From: Allobosea sp.
GTDB lineage: Bacteria > Pseudomonadota > Alphaproteobacteria > Rhizobiales > Kaistiaceae
NCBI GenBank assembly: GCA_017307955.1
Contig: JAFKFV010000014.1
Coordinates: 215,895-279,894, forward strand
DNA length: 64,000 nt
Direction of reading: 5' to 3'
Position numbers and translations under genes: made by a program. This document shows, in pieces, positions 34,417 to 43,827 of the stretch; position 1 is the stretch's first letter; each line of letters starts with the position of its first letter. The notes beneath the pieces are model-generated. The model ran no database searches. It saw nothing but the letters and a program-made list of their open reading frames with translations, and had not been told where the DNA came from.

Positions 34417-35571
34417 TCACTCCCCCGCCAGAAGGTCGCGCTGGGCGGGCAGGGCTGCCTCGTCATCGGCGAGTTCCAGCGCGCCGATGCGCTCGCCGCG
34501 GCTCTTCACCTTGCGGGTCGAGACGAGGATGTCCTCGATGTCGCGCGAGGCCTGGCCGAAATGCGTCTGCAGCTTGCCGACGCGCTCGTCGAGGCGGCCG
34601 ACATCCTCGATCAGCTTCATCACCTCGTTCTGGATGAGATGCGCCTGCGCCCGCATGTCGGCATCGCGCAGGATCGACTGGATGACCTGGATCGACAGCA
34701 GCAGCAGCGAGGGCGAGACGATGACGACGCGCAGCCGGTGCGCCTGCTGCACGACATCCTCGAACCGCTCGTGGATGCTTGAAAAGATCGATTCGGACGG
34801 CACGAACATGAAGGCCGTGTCCTGCGTCTCGCCGGGGATCAGGTAGCGCTCCGCAATGTCCTTCAGATGCTTCCCGACATCCCGGCGGAACTGCGCCTCG
34901 GCGCCGCGCAGGGAATCGCCGCCCTCCGAGGCGCGGATCGCGTTCCAGGCTTCCAGCGGAAATTTCGCGTCGATGACGAGACGCGGCGCGCCGTTGGGGA
35001 ATTCGACAACGCAGTCCGGCCGGTTGCCGTTGGAGAGCGTCGCCTGGAAGGCGTAGCGGCCGCGCGGCAGCCCGTCCTGCACAATCGCCTCCATCCGCGC
35101 CTGCCCGAAGGCACCGCGCGTCTGCTTGTTGGCGAGGATCGCCTGCAGGCCGACCACCTGGCTCGACAGTTCGGTCAGGTTCTTCTGCGCGGTGTCGATC
35201 ACGGCCAGCCGCTCGTTGAGGCGCGAGAGATCGGCATGGGCGCTGCGCGCCTGCTCGGTCATGCTCTGGCCGATACGGTGGCCGAGCATGTCCATGCGCT
35301 CCGAAAGGCCGTGCACGAGGTCGGACTGCCGGCGCGCGAGAAGCTCGGCCATGGCGTTCATCCGCCCGGCCATCTCGCTCTGCATGCGCATCACCTCGGC
35401 GAGCCGCTCCTCGGCGGCATCCTCCTCATCATCGACGCCGCGGCGGCGTCCCGCGAGGGCCGCCAGCAGCAGGATGAGGAGCAGCAGCGCCACCCCGGCG
35501 AGCGCCGCCTCGAGCAGCGTGACGGGATGGCCGGCGAGGTCGAAAGGGACTGTCTGCATCTGTTGACGCAT
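34417..35571 (-). CDS. rmuC: DNA recombination protein RmuC
   Basis: A 384-residue RmuC-family protein. An N-terminal membrane helix (about residues 19-40) is followed by a long coiled coil (about 50-150; ERMDMLGHRIGQSMTEQARS) and the RmuC nuclease-like core: RGAFGQARMEAIVQDGLP, LVIDAKFPLEAWNAI and FMFVPSESIFSSIHERFEDV. RmuC limits DNA inversions at short repeats, and its core resembles restriction-endonuclease folds. A LexA-like box lies 24 bases upstream of the start. A second Met at residue 5 is an alternative start. Confidence 0.93.
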   Translation of the reverse strand: MRQQMQTVPFDLAGHPVTLLEAALAGVALLLLILLLAALAGRRRGVDDEEDAAEERLAEVMRMQSEMAGRMNAMAELLARRQSDLVHGLSERMDMLGHRIGQSMTEQARSAHADLSRLNERLAVIDTAQKNLTELSSQVVGLQAILANKQTRGAFGQARMEAIVQDGLPRGRYAFQATLSNGNRPDCVVEFPNGAPRLVIDAKFPLEAWNAIRASEGGDSLRGAEAQFRRDVGKHLKDIAERYLIPGETQDTAFMFVPSESIFSSIHERFEDVVQQAHRLRVVIVSPSLLLLSIQVIQSILRDADMRAQAHLIQNEVMKLIEDVGRLDERVGKLQTHFGQASRDIEDILVSTRKVKSRGERIGALELADDEAALPAQRDLLAGE

Positions 35572-35594
35572 ATCAGATTTTGTTGAAAGAACCA

Positions 35595-35609
35595 GATCAA
35601 AACGAGAAC
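35595..35609 (-). promoter_or_regulatory. Near-consensus LexA box upstream of rmuC
   Basis: On the - strand this reads GTTC-N7-GATC, with an inner TCGTTTT typical of alphaproteobacterial SOS boxes (GTTC-N7-GTTC); one base of the second half-site differs. It lies 24 bases before the rmuC ATG and 93 before def. Direct evidence is the motif only. Confidence 0.4.
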
Positions 35610-35701
35610 ATTTGTCGGCGAAAACGGCTGGGAGGCAGGCTTTCCACGATTGACCGGCCTCGGCCGAGCGCCTATTTCAGGCGCCACGCCCGAGGAGTTC
35701 C

Positions 35702-36256
35702 ATGGCCAAGCTCGACATCATCACCCTGCCGGATCCGAAGCTGCGTCTCGTGAGCGCGCCCGTCGAACGCATCGACGACGAACTGCGCCGCTTCCTGGAC
35801 GACATGCTGGAGACGATGTACGAGGCGCCCGGCATCGGCCTCGCCGCCATCCAGGTCGGCGTGCCGCGCCGCATCGTGACGATCGACGTCTCGCCGCGCG
35901 AAGAAGGCCAGCCGCGCGCGCCGCTCTTCCTCATCAATCCCGAGATCGTTTCGTCAGTCGACGACCGCTCGGTGTATGAAGAAGGCTGCCTCTCGATCCC
36001 GGATTACTATGCCGAGGTGGAACGGCCGGCCGGCGTTCGGCTCCGCTATCTCGACCGCGAAGGAAAGCAGCAGGAGATCGAGGCCGATGGCCTGCTCTCG
36101 ACCTGCATTCAGCACGAGGTCGACCATCTCGACGGAAAGCTCTTCATCGATTACCTGTCGCGGCTGAAGCGCGACATGGTGATCCGCAAGTTCACCAAGG
36201 CCGCCAAGAGCGGCACCAAGCCGGAATTCAAGTCGCACGCCAGCGAAGAGATGTGA
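35702..36256 (+). CDS. def: Peptide deformylase
   Basis: A 184-residue metalloenzyme that removes the formyl group from new proteins. The three family motifs are complete: [10 protein letters not shown] (residues 44-53), EEGCLSIP with metal ligand Cys96, and QHEVDHLDG with His138, catalytic Glu139 and His142. It is the first gene of the def-fmt-truA operon, divergent from rmuC. The gap to fmt is 3 bases. Confidence 0.97.
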   Translation: MAKLDIITLPDPKLRLVSAPVERIDDELRRFLDDMLETMYEAPGIGLAAIQVGVPRRIVTIDVSPREEGQPRAPLFLINPEIVSSVDDRSVYEEGCLSIPDYYAEVERPAGVRLRYLDREGKQQEIEADGLLSTCIQHEVDHLDGKLFIDYLSRLKRDMVIRKFTKAAKSGTKPEFKSHASEEM

Positions 36257-36259
36257 GGG

Positions 36260-37192
36260 ATGAGCCTCCGCATCGCCTTCATGGGCACGCCGGATTTCGC
36301 GGTGCCGACGCTGACGGAGATCGTCGGCCAGGGCCATGAGGTCGTCGCCTGCTACACGCGCGCCCCGAAGGCTGCCGGTCGCGGGATGGAAGAGCGCAAG
36401 TCGCCGGTGCACCTCGTCGCCGAGCGCTTCGGCATCCCCGTTTTCACCCCGCGCTCGCTGAAGGGCGAGGATGAGCAGGCGGCGTTCGCGGATCTCGATC
36501 TCGATGTGGCAGTGGTCGTCGCCTATGGCCTGATCCTGCCGAAACCCATCCTCGATGCACCGCGCGACGGCTGCCTCAACCTCCATGCCTCGCTGCTGCC
36601 GCGCTGGCGCGGCGCGGCGCCGATCCATCGCGCGATCATGGCCGGCGATGCCGAAACTGGCGTCATGGTCATGCAGATGGAAGAGGGGCTCGACACCGGC
36701 CCCATCGCCATGGCCGAGCGCATCGCCATTCCTGCCGACGCCACGACCGGCGACCTGCATGACCGCTTGGCCAGGCTCGGCGCCGATCTCATGGTGCGGG
36801 CGCTGGCGGCGCTGTCGCGCGGCGCGCTGGCGAGCCAGCCCCAGGCGGAGGCCGGCGTCACTTATGCCGCCAAGATCGACAAGGGCGAGACGCGCATCGA
36901 CTGGACGCGCGACGCCCGTGCCGTCCATGACCATATCCGCGGGCTGTCGCCCTTTCCCGGCGCCTGGTGCGAGATGGAGCTTTCCGGCAAGACCGAGCGC
37001 GTGAAGATCCTGCGCTCGACCGCCGGCGAGGGGAGCGGCCAGCCGGGGACCGTGCTCGACGACCGTCTGACGATCGCCTGCGGCAGCGGCGCGGTGCGCC
37101 TCGTCGAGTTGCAGCGGGCCGGCGGCAAGCCGCTGTCGGCGGAAGCGTTCCTTCGCGGGGCCACCATCGGCGCCGGCGCCCGCCTTCCCTGA
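36260..37192 (+). CDS. fmt: Methionyl-tRNA formyltransferase
   Basis: A 310-residue enzyme that formylates initiator Met-tRNA. The N-terminal domain opens [18 protein letters not shown] and has the formyltransferase signature ([20 protein letters not shown], then [20 protein letters not shown]). The C-terminal OB-like domain follows ([20 protein letters not shown]). It forms the expected pair with def, since deformylase undoes the modification. Its stop overlaps the truA start by one base (TGATG). Confidence 0.96.
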   Translation: MSLRIAFMGTPDFAVPTLTEIVGQGHEVVACYTRAPKAAGRGMEERKSPVHLVAERFGIPVFTPRSLKGEDEQAAFADLDLDVAVVVAYGLILPKPILDAPRDGCLNLHASLLPRWRGAAPIHRAIMAGDAETGVMVMQMEEGLDTGPIAMAERIAIPADATTGDLHDRLARLGADLMVRALAALSRGALASQPQAEAGVTYAAKIDKGETRIDWTRDARAVHDHIRGLSPFPGAWCEMELSGKTERVKILRSTAGEGSGQPGTVLDDRLTIACGSGAVRLVELQRAGGKPLSAEAFLRGATIGAGARLP

Positions 37193-37980
37193 TGCCGCGC
37201 TACAAGATCCTCGTCGAATATGACGGCCGGCCCTATGCCGGCTGGCAGCGGCAGGCCAATGCGCCCTCCGTGCAGCAGACGCTCGAGGAGGCGATCCAGC
37301 GCTTTTCCGGCGAGGCGGCGGTCACCAAGGGGGCGGGCCGCACGGATTCGGGCGTGCATGCCACCGGCCAGGTGGCGCATTTTGATCTTTCGGGCATCTG
37401 GACGGGCCTCAGGATCCGCGACGCGATGAACGCGCAGCTGCGGCCGGCCCCGATCGCGGTCATCGAAGCGGCGCCCGTCTCTGACAGCTTCGATGCGCGG
37501 CGCTCGGCGACCAAGCGCCATTATCTCTATCGCGTTCTCGACCGCCGCGCGCCGGCGGCGCTCGACATCGACCGGGTGTGGGACGTGCGGCGGCGCCTCG
37601 ATATCGAGGCGATGCGCGAGGGCGCCAAGCTCCTGCTGGGCAAGCATGACTTCACCACGTTCCGCTCGGCGGACTGCCAGGCGAAGAGCCCGCTGAAGAC
37701 GCTCGACTCCCTCGAGATCCGGCGCTCCGGCGACGAGGTGCTGTTCGACGTTTCTGCGCGGTCCTTCCTGCACAATCAGGTGCGCTCCATGGTGGGGACG
37801 CTGAAGAAGGTCGGCGAAGGGAAATGGCCGCCCTCGAGGGTAGGCGACGTGCTGGAAGCCCGCGATCGCAAGGCCTGCGGGCCGGTGGCGCCGCCCGGCG
37901 GGCTCTATCTCGTCCGCGTCGAGTATGGCGTGCTACAGGCCGAAGAGCCGGTCGATGACCTGGCTGAGGACGATGCTTAG
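37192..37980 (+). CDS. truA: tRNA pseudouridine synthase A
   Basis: A 262-residue enzyme that makes pseudouridine at positions 38-40 of tRNA anticodon arms. The catalytic Asp52 is in [14 protein letters not shown]. The opening [18 protein letters not shown] and the C-terminal [20 protein letters not shown] are typical. It is the third gene of the def operon. The last 48 bases overlap the 3' end of a membrane protein gene on the other strand. Confidence 0.96.
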   Translation: MPRYKILVEYDGRPYAGWQRQANAPSVQQTLEEAIQRFSGEAAVTKGAGRTDSGVHATGQVAHFDLSGIWTGLRIRDAMNAQLRPAPIAVIEAAPVSDSFDARRSATKRHYLYRVLDRRAPAALDIDRVWDVRRRLDIEAMREGAKLLLGKHDFTTFRSADCQAKSPLKTLDSLEIRRSGDEVLFDVSARSFLHNQVRSMVGTLKKVGEGKWPPSRVGDVLEARDRKACGPVAPPGGLYLVRVEYGVLQAEEPVDDLAEDDA

Positions 37981-38517
37981 CACGAGGTCGGCGGCGATCA
38001 GCGCGGCGGCGAAGCCCGCGCCCTTGCCGAGCGTCCAGCGGATGATGCGATAGTTGTAGAAGATGCCGACGCCGAGAATGGCAAGCAGCAGGAGCTGCGC
38101 CATCTCGATCGACAGGAAGCCGAAACCGAGCAGCAGCGCGATCGCGGCGAGCGGCACGGAGAGCACCAGCCGCGCCCAGTTGCAGACGACGATATAGGCG
38201 ACATAGCCGCGCGTGATGCCGAGCTGGCTCGCGAAAAGTGCCAGCAAGGCCGGCATGGCCACCCAGTCGACCACGTAATCCGTCAGCTGCGCCGCAATGA
38301 AGGCCGCATCCGAGCCGTTGTCGACGATCGAATCGGCGAGCAGCATGCCGTGCTGCACCGCCGCGTTGATCGCAGCGAAGGGAAGGGCCAGCAGCATGGC
38401 GCGGAAGGAATGCCAGAAGCCGTCGACCGAAAGATCGAATTCCGACAGCGCCTCGCGCCGGCCGAGCAGCAGCTGGGTGGCGCCGCGGATCGAGCTGCGG
38501 GTCGCGGGATCGAGCAT
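37933..38517 (-). CDS. Multi-helix membrane protein of unknown function
   Basis: A 194-residue integral membrane protein that I do not recognise with confidence. A soluble N-terminus (about residues 1-36) is followed by about five helices, among them [38 protein letters not shown] and [18 protein letters not shown]. The fold pattern resembles Yip1-type membrane proteins. It overlaps truA tail-to-tail by 48 bases and begins 14 bases after dapE's stop, so it is probably co-transcribed with dapE. Confidence 0.72.
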   Translation of the reverse strand: MLDPATRSSIRGATQLLLGRREALSEFDLSVDGFWHSFRAMLLALPFAAINAAVQHGMLLADSIVDNGSDAAFIAAQLTDYVVDWVAMPALLALFASQLGITRGYVAYIVVCNWARLVLSVPLAAIALLLGFGFLSIEMAQLLLLAILGVGIFYNYRIIRWTLGKGAGFAAALIAADLVLSIVLSQVIDRLFGL

Positions 38518-38530
38518 TTTGCGCCGTGCC

Positions 38531-39727
38531 TCAGCCGAACCAGTCGTCGAGGAAGCGGCGATAGATGGCGGTGAGCGCCACGACGTCGTCGACCGCGGCG
38601 CGCTCGTCGACCTGGTGCATCGTCTCGCCCACGAGGCCGAATTCGACGACGGGGCAGTAGTCCTTGATGAAGCGCGCGTCCGAGGTGCCGCCGCTCGTCG
38701 AGAGGTCCGGCCGGCGACCGGTCACGCTCTCGACCGCGTCGGAGAGGTTGTCGATCAGGCTGGCCGAATGAGTGAGGAAGGATTCGCTCGATCCCTCCAT
38801 CAGTTCGAGTTCATAGGCGATCTCGTTGCCGGCCGCCTCGTCGAGCCGCGCCGCGAGCCAGGCTTCCAGCGTCGCCACCGTCCACTGGTCGTTGAACCGG
38901 ATGTTGAAACGGGCGCTGGCCTCTGCCGGGATGACATTCCAGGCGGTGTTATCAACGTCGAGCCCGACAAATTCGAGATTGGACGGATCGAAGCGCTCCG
39001 AGCCCTCGTCGAGCGCCTCGGCGGTGACGCGGCGGATCAGCTTGGTCAGCTGCGGGATCGGGTTGATGGCGAGATGCGGATAGGCGACATGGCCCTGGCG
39101 GCCAAAGACCGTGATGCGGCCGGAGAGGCTGCCGCGGCGGCCGACCTTGATCGCGTCGCCGAGGCGTTTCGGGTTGGTCGGCTCGCCGACGATCGCCGCA
39201 TCGAAGCGGTGGCCGTTCCGTGACGCCCAGTCGAGCAGCTTGACGGTGCCGTTGACCGATGGGCCTTCCTCGTCGCCGGTGATGAGCAGCGAGATCGTGC
39301 CCTGCGGCGCACCGCCGCGATCCGCGAGATAGCCGAGCGCCGCCGCGACGAAAGCCGCGATGCCGCCCTTCATGTCGACCGCGCCGCGGCCATGAACGAA
39401 GCCGTCCGAGATGTCGCCGGCGAAGGGGCCATGCGACCAGCGCGCCGGGTCCCCCGGCGGCACGACATCGGTGTGGCCGGCAAAGACGAGATGCGGCGCG
39501 CCGGAGCCGATGGTCGCGAACAGGTTCTCGACGTCTGGCGTCCCGGCCTCTCTGAAGACGGGGCGGCTTACCGTGAAGCCGGCCGGGGCGAGCACGGATT
39601 CGAGAAGTGCGAGCGCGCCGCCCTCGGTCGGCGTGACGGAGGGGCAACGGATCAGCGCTGAAAGCAGCGCGACGGGGTCGGCCGCTGTCGCGGCATCTGG
39701 TGCGGGGGGCATGATGTCTCGTGCCAT
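38531..39727 (-). CDS. dapE: Succinyl-diaminopimelate desuccinylase
   Basis: A 398-residue M20-family metalloenzyme of the lysine/meso-diaminopimelate pathway, which supplies peptidoglycan. The metal-binding residues are visible: His85 and Asp87 in FAGHTDVVPPGD, Asp118 in GAVDMKGG, and the catalytic/ligand pair Glu153-Glu154 in GDEEGPS. The C-terminal part has GTSDARFIKDYCPVVEFG. ATG 39727 is used; a second Met at residue 6 is possible. dapD, earlier in the same pathway, lies at 55743-56594. Confidence 0.94.
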   Translation of the reverse strand: MARDIMPPAPDAATAADPVALLSALIRCPSVTPTEGGALALLESVLAPAGFTVSRPVFREAGTPDVENLFATIGSGAPHLVFAGHTDVVPPGDPARWSHGPFAGDISDGFVHGRGAVDMKGGIAAFVAAALGYLADRGGAPQGTISLLITGDEEGPSVNGTVKLLDWASRNGHRFDAAIVGEPTNPKRLGDAIKVGRRGSLSGRITVFGRQGHVAYPHLAINPIPQLTKLIRRVTAEALDEGSERFDPSNLEFVGLDVDNTAWNVIPAEASARFNIRFNDQWTVATLEAWLAARLDEAAGNEIAYELELMEGSSESFLTHSASLIDNLSDAVESVTGRRPDLSTSGGTSDARFIKDYCPVVEFGLVGETMHQVDERAAVDDVVALTAIYRRFLDDWFG

Positions 39728-39766
39728 GCCGCACCGCGCCGATCAAGAGGACGACGTGGGCGGCGA

Positions 39767-41128
39767 TCAGACCGCGACCGAATGCCGGCCGCCGCGCCCG
39801 AGATAGGCGTCGAACTCGGCCGCGACGACGCGGGCGAGGGCGTGGTGATGGGCGCGGATCGCGAGGCGGCCGGCGTCGAGGCTCACCCAGCCGGCGGCGA
39901 CCAGCGGGGCAAGATTCACCTGCTCGGCGGCGAAGGTCTCGCCGGCCGCGCCATGCTCATCGGCGAGGGCGGGGAGGTCGACGGCGAAATCGCAGAGCAG
40001 CCGCTCGATGATCGCGGCGCGCAGCCTATCGTCGCCCTCGAAGGCCTTGCCGCGGGTGATCGGCAGGTTGCCCGCCTCGATCGCCCGCCGCCAGCCATGC
40101 TCGTCGGCTGCGTTCTGGGCATAGCCGGCGGGGGTGCGGCCGATCGAGGAGGCGCCGACGCCGATCAGCGTCACCGCATCGTCGTCGGTGTAGCCCTGGA
40201 AGTTGCGGCGGAGTCGGCCCTCGCGAGCCGCCGCCGACAGCGGATCGTCCGGCAGGGCGAAGTGGTCGATGCCGATCTCCTGATAGCCGCCGGCCTCAAG
40301 TAGCATGCGCATCAGCGCCGCCTGGCGGAGCCGCGCGTCGCCGTCCGGCAGCGTCGCCTCGTCGATCAGCGTCTGGTGCCGCTTCATCCAGGGCACATGG
40401 GCATAGCCGAAGCTGGCGAAGCGCGCCGGCCGCAGCGCCAGCATCGCCTCGGCGGTCTCGGCGATGGAGGCTTCGGTCTGCAGAGGCAGGCCATACATCA
40501 GATCGGCATTGATCGCGGTGATGCCGGCGTCGCGGAGCGCGGCGAAGCTCGCCTCGACGACGTCGAGTGGCTGAACGCGGGCGATCGCCTCCTGCACGGC
40601 AGGATCGAGCGTCTGGATGCCGAGGCTGGCGCGGTTGACGCCGAGCGCCGCCAGCGCCTTCGCGCCCTCCGCCGTCACATGGCGCGGGTCGAGCTCCATC
40701 GCGTGCTCGAGATCGTCCGTGAAGCGGAAATGGCCGGCGAGGTCGCAAAGGATCGCCTCCATCGTGCCGGCCGGCAAGATGTTGGGCGTGCCGCCGCCCC
40801 AATGGATATGCGAGACGGCGACGCGTCCGAGCCTTGCGGCGACGAGGGCGATCTCGCGCCGGAGCGTCGCGGCATAGGCGAGAAGCGGCTCATCGCGCCG
40901 CGCCGCGCGCGTGGTGCAGCCGCAATAGGTGCAGATCGACCGGCAATAGGGGACATGGATATAGAGCGAGATCGGCGCATCCGACTGCGCGACCGCCTCG
41001 AGCCAGGCGCCATAGGTCTCGCCCGTCACGGAATCGGAGAAATGCGGCGCGGTCGGGTAGGACGTATAGCGCGGCACCATGCGGCGCGTGAGGGCATCGA
41101 GGCTCGGCGCGGGAAAGGGAGCGTTCAT
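39767..41128 (-). CDS. hemN: Oxygen-independent coproporphyrinogen III oxidase
   Basis: A 453-residue radical-SAM enzyme that makes protoporphyrinogen IX without oxygen for haem synthesis. The iron-sulfur motif is C62-x3-C66-x2-C69 with the adjacent Cys71 (YCRSICTYCGCTT). Other landmarks are HIHWGGGTPNILPA, SLGIQTLDPAVQEAIARVQP and DLMYGLPLQTEASIAETAEA. The length fits the true HemN type rather than the shorter HemW. It ends 39 bases before dapE on the same strand. Confidence 0.94.
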   Translation of the reverse strand: MNAPFPAPSLDALTRRMVPRYTSYPTAPHFSDSVTGETYGAWLEAVAQSDAPISLYIHVPYCRSICTYCGCTTRAARRDEPLLAYAATLRREIALVAARLGRVAVSHIHWGGGTPNILPAGTMEAILCDLAGHFRFTDDLEHAMELDPRHVTAEGAKALAALGVNRASLGIQTLDPAVQEAIARVQPLDVVEASFAALRDAGITAINADLMYGLPLQTEASIAETAEAMLALRPARFASFGYAHVPWMKRHQTLIDEATLPDGDARLRQAALMRMLLEAGGYQEIGIDHFALPDDPLSAAAREGRLRRNFQGYTDDDAVTLIGVGASSIGRTPAGYAQNAADEHGWRRAIEAGNLPITRGKAFEGDDRLRAAIIERLLCDFAVDLPALADEHGAAGETFAAEQVNLAPLVAAGWVSLDAGRLAIRAHHHALARVVAAEFDAYLGRGGRHSVAV

Positions 41129-41231
41129 CGCTGTCGATCGGCCTTCATCTGCGGCCCTGGATGCGGCCGCTCCGAAGACGCGCTTAGCGCGGCGGCGAGA
41201 CGCCGACCTTGCGCTCCGTCAAATGCGCGCT

Positions 41232-41954
41232 TCAGTCGACGCGATCCAGCAACATCGCCTCGTCGTCGCCGGCCATCAGCTTCATGCGGCCGTTCTCGCC
41301 CGGCGTCGCGCGGGTCACCCGGGCGGCGAGGTCGAGGAAGAGCTTCTCTGCGGCCATCTCGTCCTTCGGGCAGATCATTCGCGTCGCGCCGAGCGGGCCG
41401 ATCGCGAGGCTCTCCGCGTCGAGCCTGAAAGCGCCGAAATAGCGGTTGCAGCCGGTCTTGCCGCTGACCCGGTCCGGCGCCTCGAAGGCGATGGTCGCGA
41501 TCACGCCGTCCGGCAGCGGCTTGCCTTCGAGCGCGAGGACGCGCCAGCCGCCTTCGATCGCCGTGAAGGTCGAGCCGCCGCAGCCGTCGAGCCTCCGGCC
41601 GTTGAAGTCGGCCCGGACCGCGACGGGGAAGGGCATGCCGGTCATCGAGTCGGCGCAGAGACGCTGCTCGATCGTCACCTGCAGCGTGTTGCCCCCGGCG
41701 CTCACCTCGATGCGGGGATGGCCGTCGACCGTCGAGCGCGTCACGTTCGAACTCCTGAACGTGATCCCGTCGAGCGGCATCTGAAGCACGACTTCGTCCT
41801 CGCCGATCGTGATGATGAAGGACGGCTCGTTGCCGCGCGCGATGAGCGGCTCCTCCGCCGCGGCCGTTGTCGGGGGAGCCAGGGTCGCGGCAATGAGAAG
41901 GGCCGTCGCAAGGCCCGTCACGAGCTTCGTCACGCGCTTGGCCAGATGGATCAC
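41232..41954 (-). CDS. Exported protein with COG3650-like and META domains
   Basis: A 240-residue secreted protein. The signal peptide is about 33 residues and ends TTAAAEEP. Residues about 38-130 resemble the COG3650-type domain (GNEPSFIITIGEDEVVLQMP; MPFPVAVRADFNGRRLDGCG). Residues about 130-235 form a META/HslJ-type domain with the signature SGKTGCNRYFGAFRLD and ATRMICPKDEMAAEKLFLD. The four-Cys content suggests disulfides. HslJ-like proteins are outer-membrane or periplasmic and linked to stress; this assignment is by pattern only. Confidence 0.8.
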   Translation of the reverse strand: MIHLAKRVTKLVTGLATALLIAATLAPPTTAAAEEPLIARGNEPSFIITIGEDEVVLQMPLDGITFRSSNVTRSTVDGHPRIEVSAGGNTLQVTIEQRLCADSMTGMPFPVAVRADFNGRRLDGCGGSTFTAIEGGWRVLALEGKPLPDGVIATIAFEAPDRVSGKTGCNRYFGAFRLDAESLAIGPLGATRMICPKDEMAAEKLFLDLAARVTRATPGENGRMKLMAGDDEAMLLDRVD

Positions 41955-42134
41955 CGCTTCCCCCCTTGTGTTCTTTCCGCTTCATCAGGCTGCGGCCGGA
42001 CACGATGATAGAGGACAGTGTGGCGACAAAAGTGCGGAGAAGCGCGTCACAAATTGTCGTCGCCCGCCGAAGTCGTTCGTCAAGAAGGGGAGGGACGGCA
42101 GCAGGCTGGTCCCGCTTAGCAAGGGAGCGCAGCC

Positions 42135-42470
42135 ATGACGCAGTATCTCGTCGCCATCCATCATCCCGATGGCTATGACGGTGCCAGCGAAGACGAGGCG
42201 ATGCATCGCGACATCGACCGGCTGAACGACGAGATGGTCGCCGCGGGCATCCGCCTGTTCGTGGGCGGACTCAAGCCATTCGGCGAGGCGCGGGCGGTGC
42301 GTCGGCGCGGGCGCGATCTCATGATCACCGACGGGCCCTATCTCGAGACCAAGGAGCATATCGCCGGCTTCTGGGTGCTCGAACTGCCGAGCATGGACGA
42401 GGCGCTGAGCTGGGGCCGCAAGGCAGCAACAGCCTGCCGAGCCAATGTCGAGGTGCGTCCCTTCTGGTGA
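42135..42470 (+). CDS. YCII-related (DGPF-type) small protein
   Basis: A 111-residue protein of the YCII/DGPF family. The motif LMITDGPYLETKEHIAGFWV (about residues 62-81) is typical, with the C-terminal MDEALSWGRKAATACRANVE strand-helix. Family members form ferredoxin-like dimers and often lie beside ECF sigma factors; no sigma factor is adjacent here. The ATG lies 7 bases after AGGGAG. Function is unknown. Confidence 0.88.
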   Translation: MTQYLVAIHHPDGYDGASEDEAMHRDIDRLNDEMVAAGIRLFVGGLKPFGEARAVRRRGRDLMITDGPYLETKEHIAGFWVLELPSMDEALSWGRKAATACRANVEVRPFW

Positions 42471-42661
42471 CGGGGACATTGTCTCCTGGGTGGGATGTAT
42501 TTCTGCCCCGGCTCTGCGCTTACGGGCCAGTCCTATCGGTCGATGCAAGAGGAATCGACGGGCCGTTAAAACAATATGTCAAGCCTCCATGAGCGATTAA
42601 CGTTTGCTGGCCGACGTTCGTCTGGCAAACGCAGCCGAAAAGGCTGCCCGGAGGAAACGCC

Positions 42662-43069
42662 ATGACGATGAACAAGAAGACGTCCAGCCTGTTCGCCGCC
42701 GCAGCGCTGCTCGCAGCGCTGGCTTCGGCGCCGGCGTTGGCGCAAGATACGCCCAGCCTGTCGGGCGCCTGGAAGGGCAAGAGCGACGCCATCGGCAAGC
42801 AGCCCGGCTTCACGACCGGCGACGTGACGATCACGGTCACCGAGCAGCAGGGTCGGTCGTTCCGCGCCAAGGTTTCGTACCCGTCCGAGAAGGGCGAAAT
42901 CAGCGAAGACCTGATCGGCACTGTCACGCCGGATGGCAAGGGCATCTTCCTCGTCGGAGACGATGGCATCCATCTCGGCACGCTCTCCGGCGAGACGCTC
43001 GATGTCTGCTATCTCGAAACGGGCGACGACGCGATGGCTGCCTGTTCGCGGCTGACGAAGCAGCCCTGA
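42662..43069 (+). CDS. Small secreted protein of unknown function
   Basis: A 135-residue exported protein. The signal peptide ends ALAQ (about residue 28). The mature part is a small beta-rich domain beginning LSGAWKGKSDAIGKQPGFTT, with repeated strands (GDVTITVTEQQGRSFRAKVS, GKGIFLVGDDGIHLGTLSG) and two Cys near the C-terminus, which may form a disulfide. ATG 42662 has a strong GGAGG 7 bases upstream. A hairpin terminator follows the gene, so it forms a single-gene unit. I do not recognise its family. Confidence 0.8.
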   Translation: MTMNKKTSSLFAAAALLAALASAPALAQDTPSLSGAWKGKSDAIGKQPGFTTGDVTITVTEQQGRSFRAKVSYPSEKGEISEDLIGTVTPDGKGIFLVGDDGIHLGTLSGETLDVCYLETGDDAMAACSRLTKQP

Positions 43070-43092
43070 GGATCGCACCACCCTGAAGTTCC

Positions 43093-43123
43093 GGCCGCGG
43101 AGGTATCGCTTCCGCGGCCTTTT
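43093..43123 (+). terminator. Rho-independent terminator after the secreted protein gene
   Basis: A perfect 9-bp stem, GGCCGCGGA (43093-43101) and TCCGCGGCC (43111-43119), with a 9-base loop, is followed by TTTT (43120-43123). It lies 24 bases after the stop of the preceding gene and shields the oxidase cluster from it. Confidence 0.85.
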
Positions 43124-43302
43124 CATGCGCGCGAGCCGGAACTTGGCCGGCCTCCAGCCGTTGGCGTCGATTGACATCTCGCTGCGGCAGGGAGGCCCGT
43201 GACAGAAGACCGGCACCATTGCGTCATGATCGGGTCCTCCAGGGGCCGGGTGGCGCGTGCCGATTCGTTCTTCTGCGCGACTGGACGGCGCGGGTCGCCG
43301 GC

Positions 43303-43827
43303 GTGAGCGGCCTTCCCATTCCCGACTGGCTGGCCGCCACCATCCCGCTCTGGAAGGCGCTGCATATCATCGCGCTCACGCTCTGGTGTGGCGGCCTCAT
43401 CGTGCTGCCGATCATGCTCGCGCTGCACGATCCCGCGGTTTCACCGGGCGACTACCGGATCATCCGGCACGCCACGCATCTCACCTATACGATGGTCGTG
43501 ACGCCGGCGGCGGTGGTGGCGGTGATCGCCGGGACCTGGCTCATCTTCCTGCGCCATGTCTTCGAGCCATGGCTCTTCGCCAAGCTGGCGCTGGTCGCGG
43601 CGCTGATGGCGCTCCATGCCACGATCGGCCATGTCATCCTGCGCATAGCCGAGGCGCCTGGAAGGCGAAGGCCGCCGAGTCCCTATTGGCCGATCGGCGG
43701 CGTCCTCGCCTGCGCGACCGGCATCCTGGTGCTGGTGCTTGCCAAGCCGGACCTTGCCGGCCTCTCCTTTCCGCACTGGCTGGTGACGCCGCAGGGGCGT
43801 CAGCTGCCCTTCGTGCCGAGCCCGTAG
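43303..43827 (+). CDS. CopD/HemJ-like membrane protein of the oxidase cluster
   Basis: A protein of about 174 residues with four to five helices and conserved His in helices: LWKALHIIALTLWCGGLIVL, AVSPGDYRIIRHATHLTYTM and LMALHATIGHVILRI. This pattern resembles CopD-type and HemJ-type haem or copper membrane proteins that accompany haem-copper oxidase operons. The start is uncertain: a GTG at 43303 begins just before the first helix, but the frame is open back to an ATG at 43171. The 3' end overlaps the DUF2231 gene by 28 bases. Confidence 0.65.
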   Translation: MSGLPIPDWLAATIPLWKALHIIALTLWCGGLIVLPIMLALHDPAVSPGDYRIIRHATHLTYTMVVTPAAVVAVIAGTWLIFLRHVFEPWLFAKLALVAALMALHATIGHVILRIAEAPGRRRPPSPYWPIGGVLACATGILVLVLAKPDLAGLSFPHWLVTPQGRQLPFVPSP

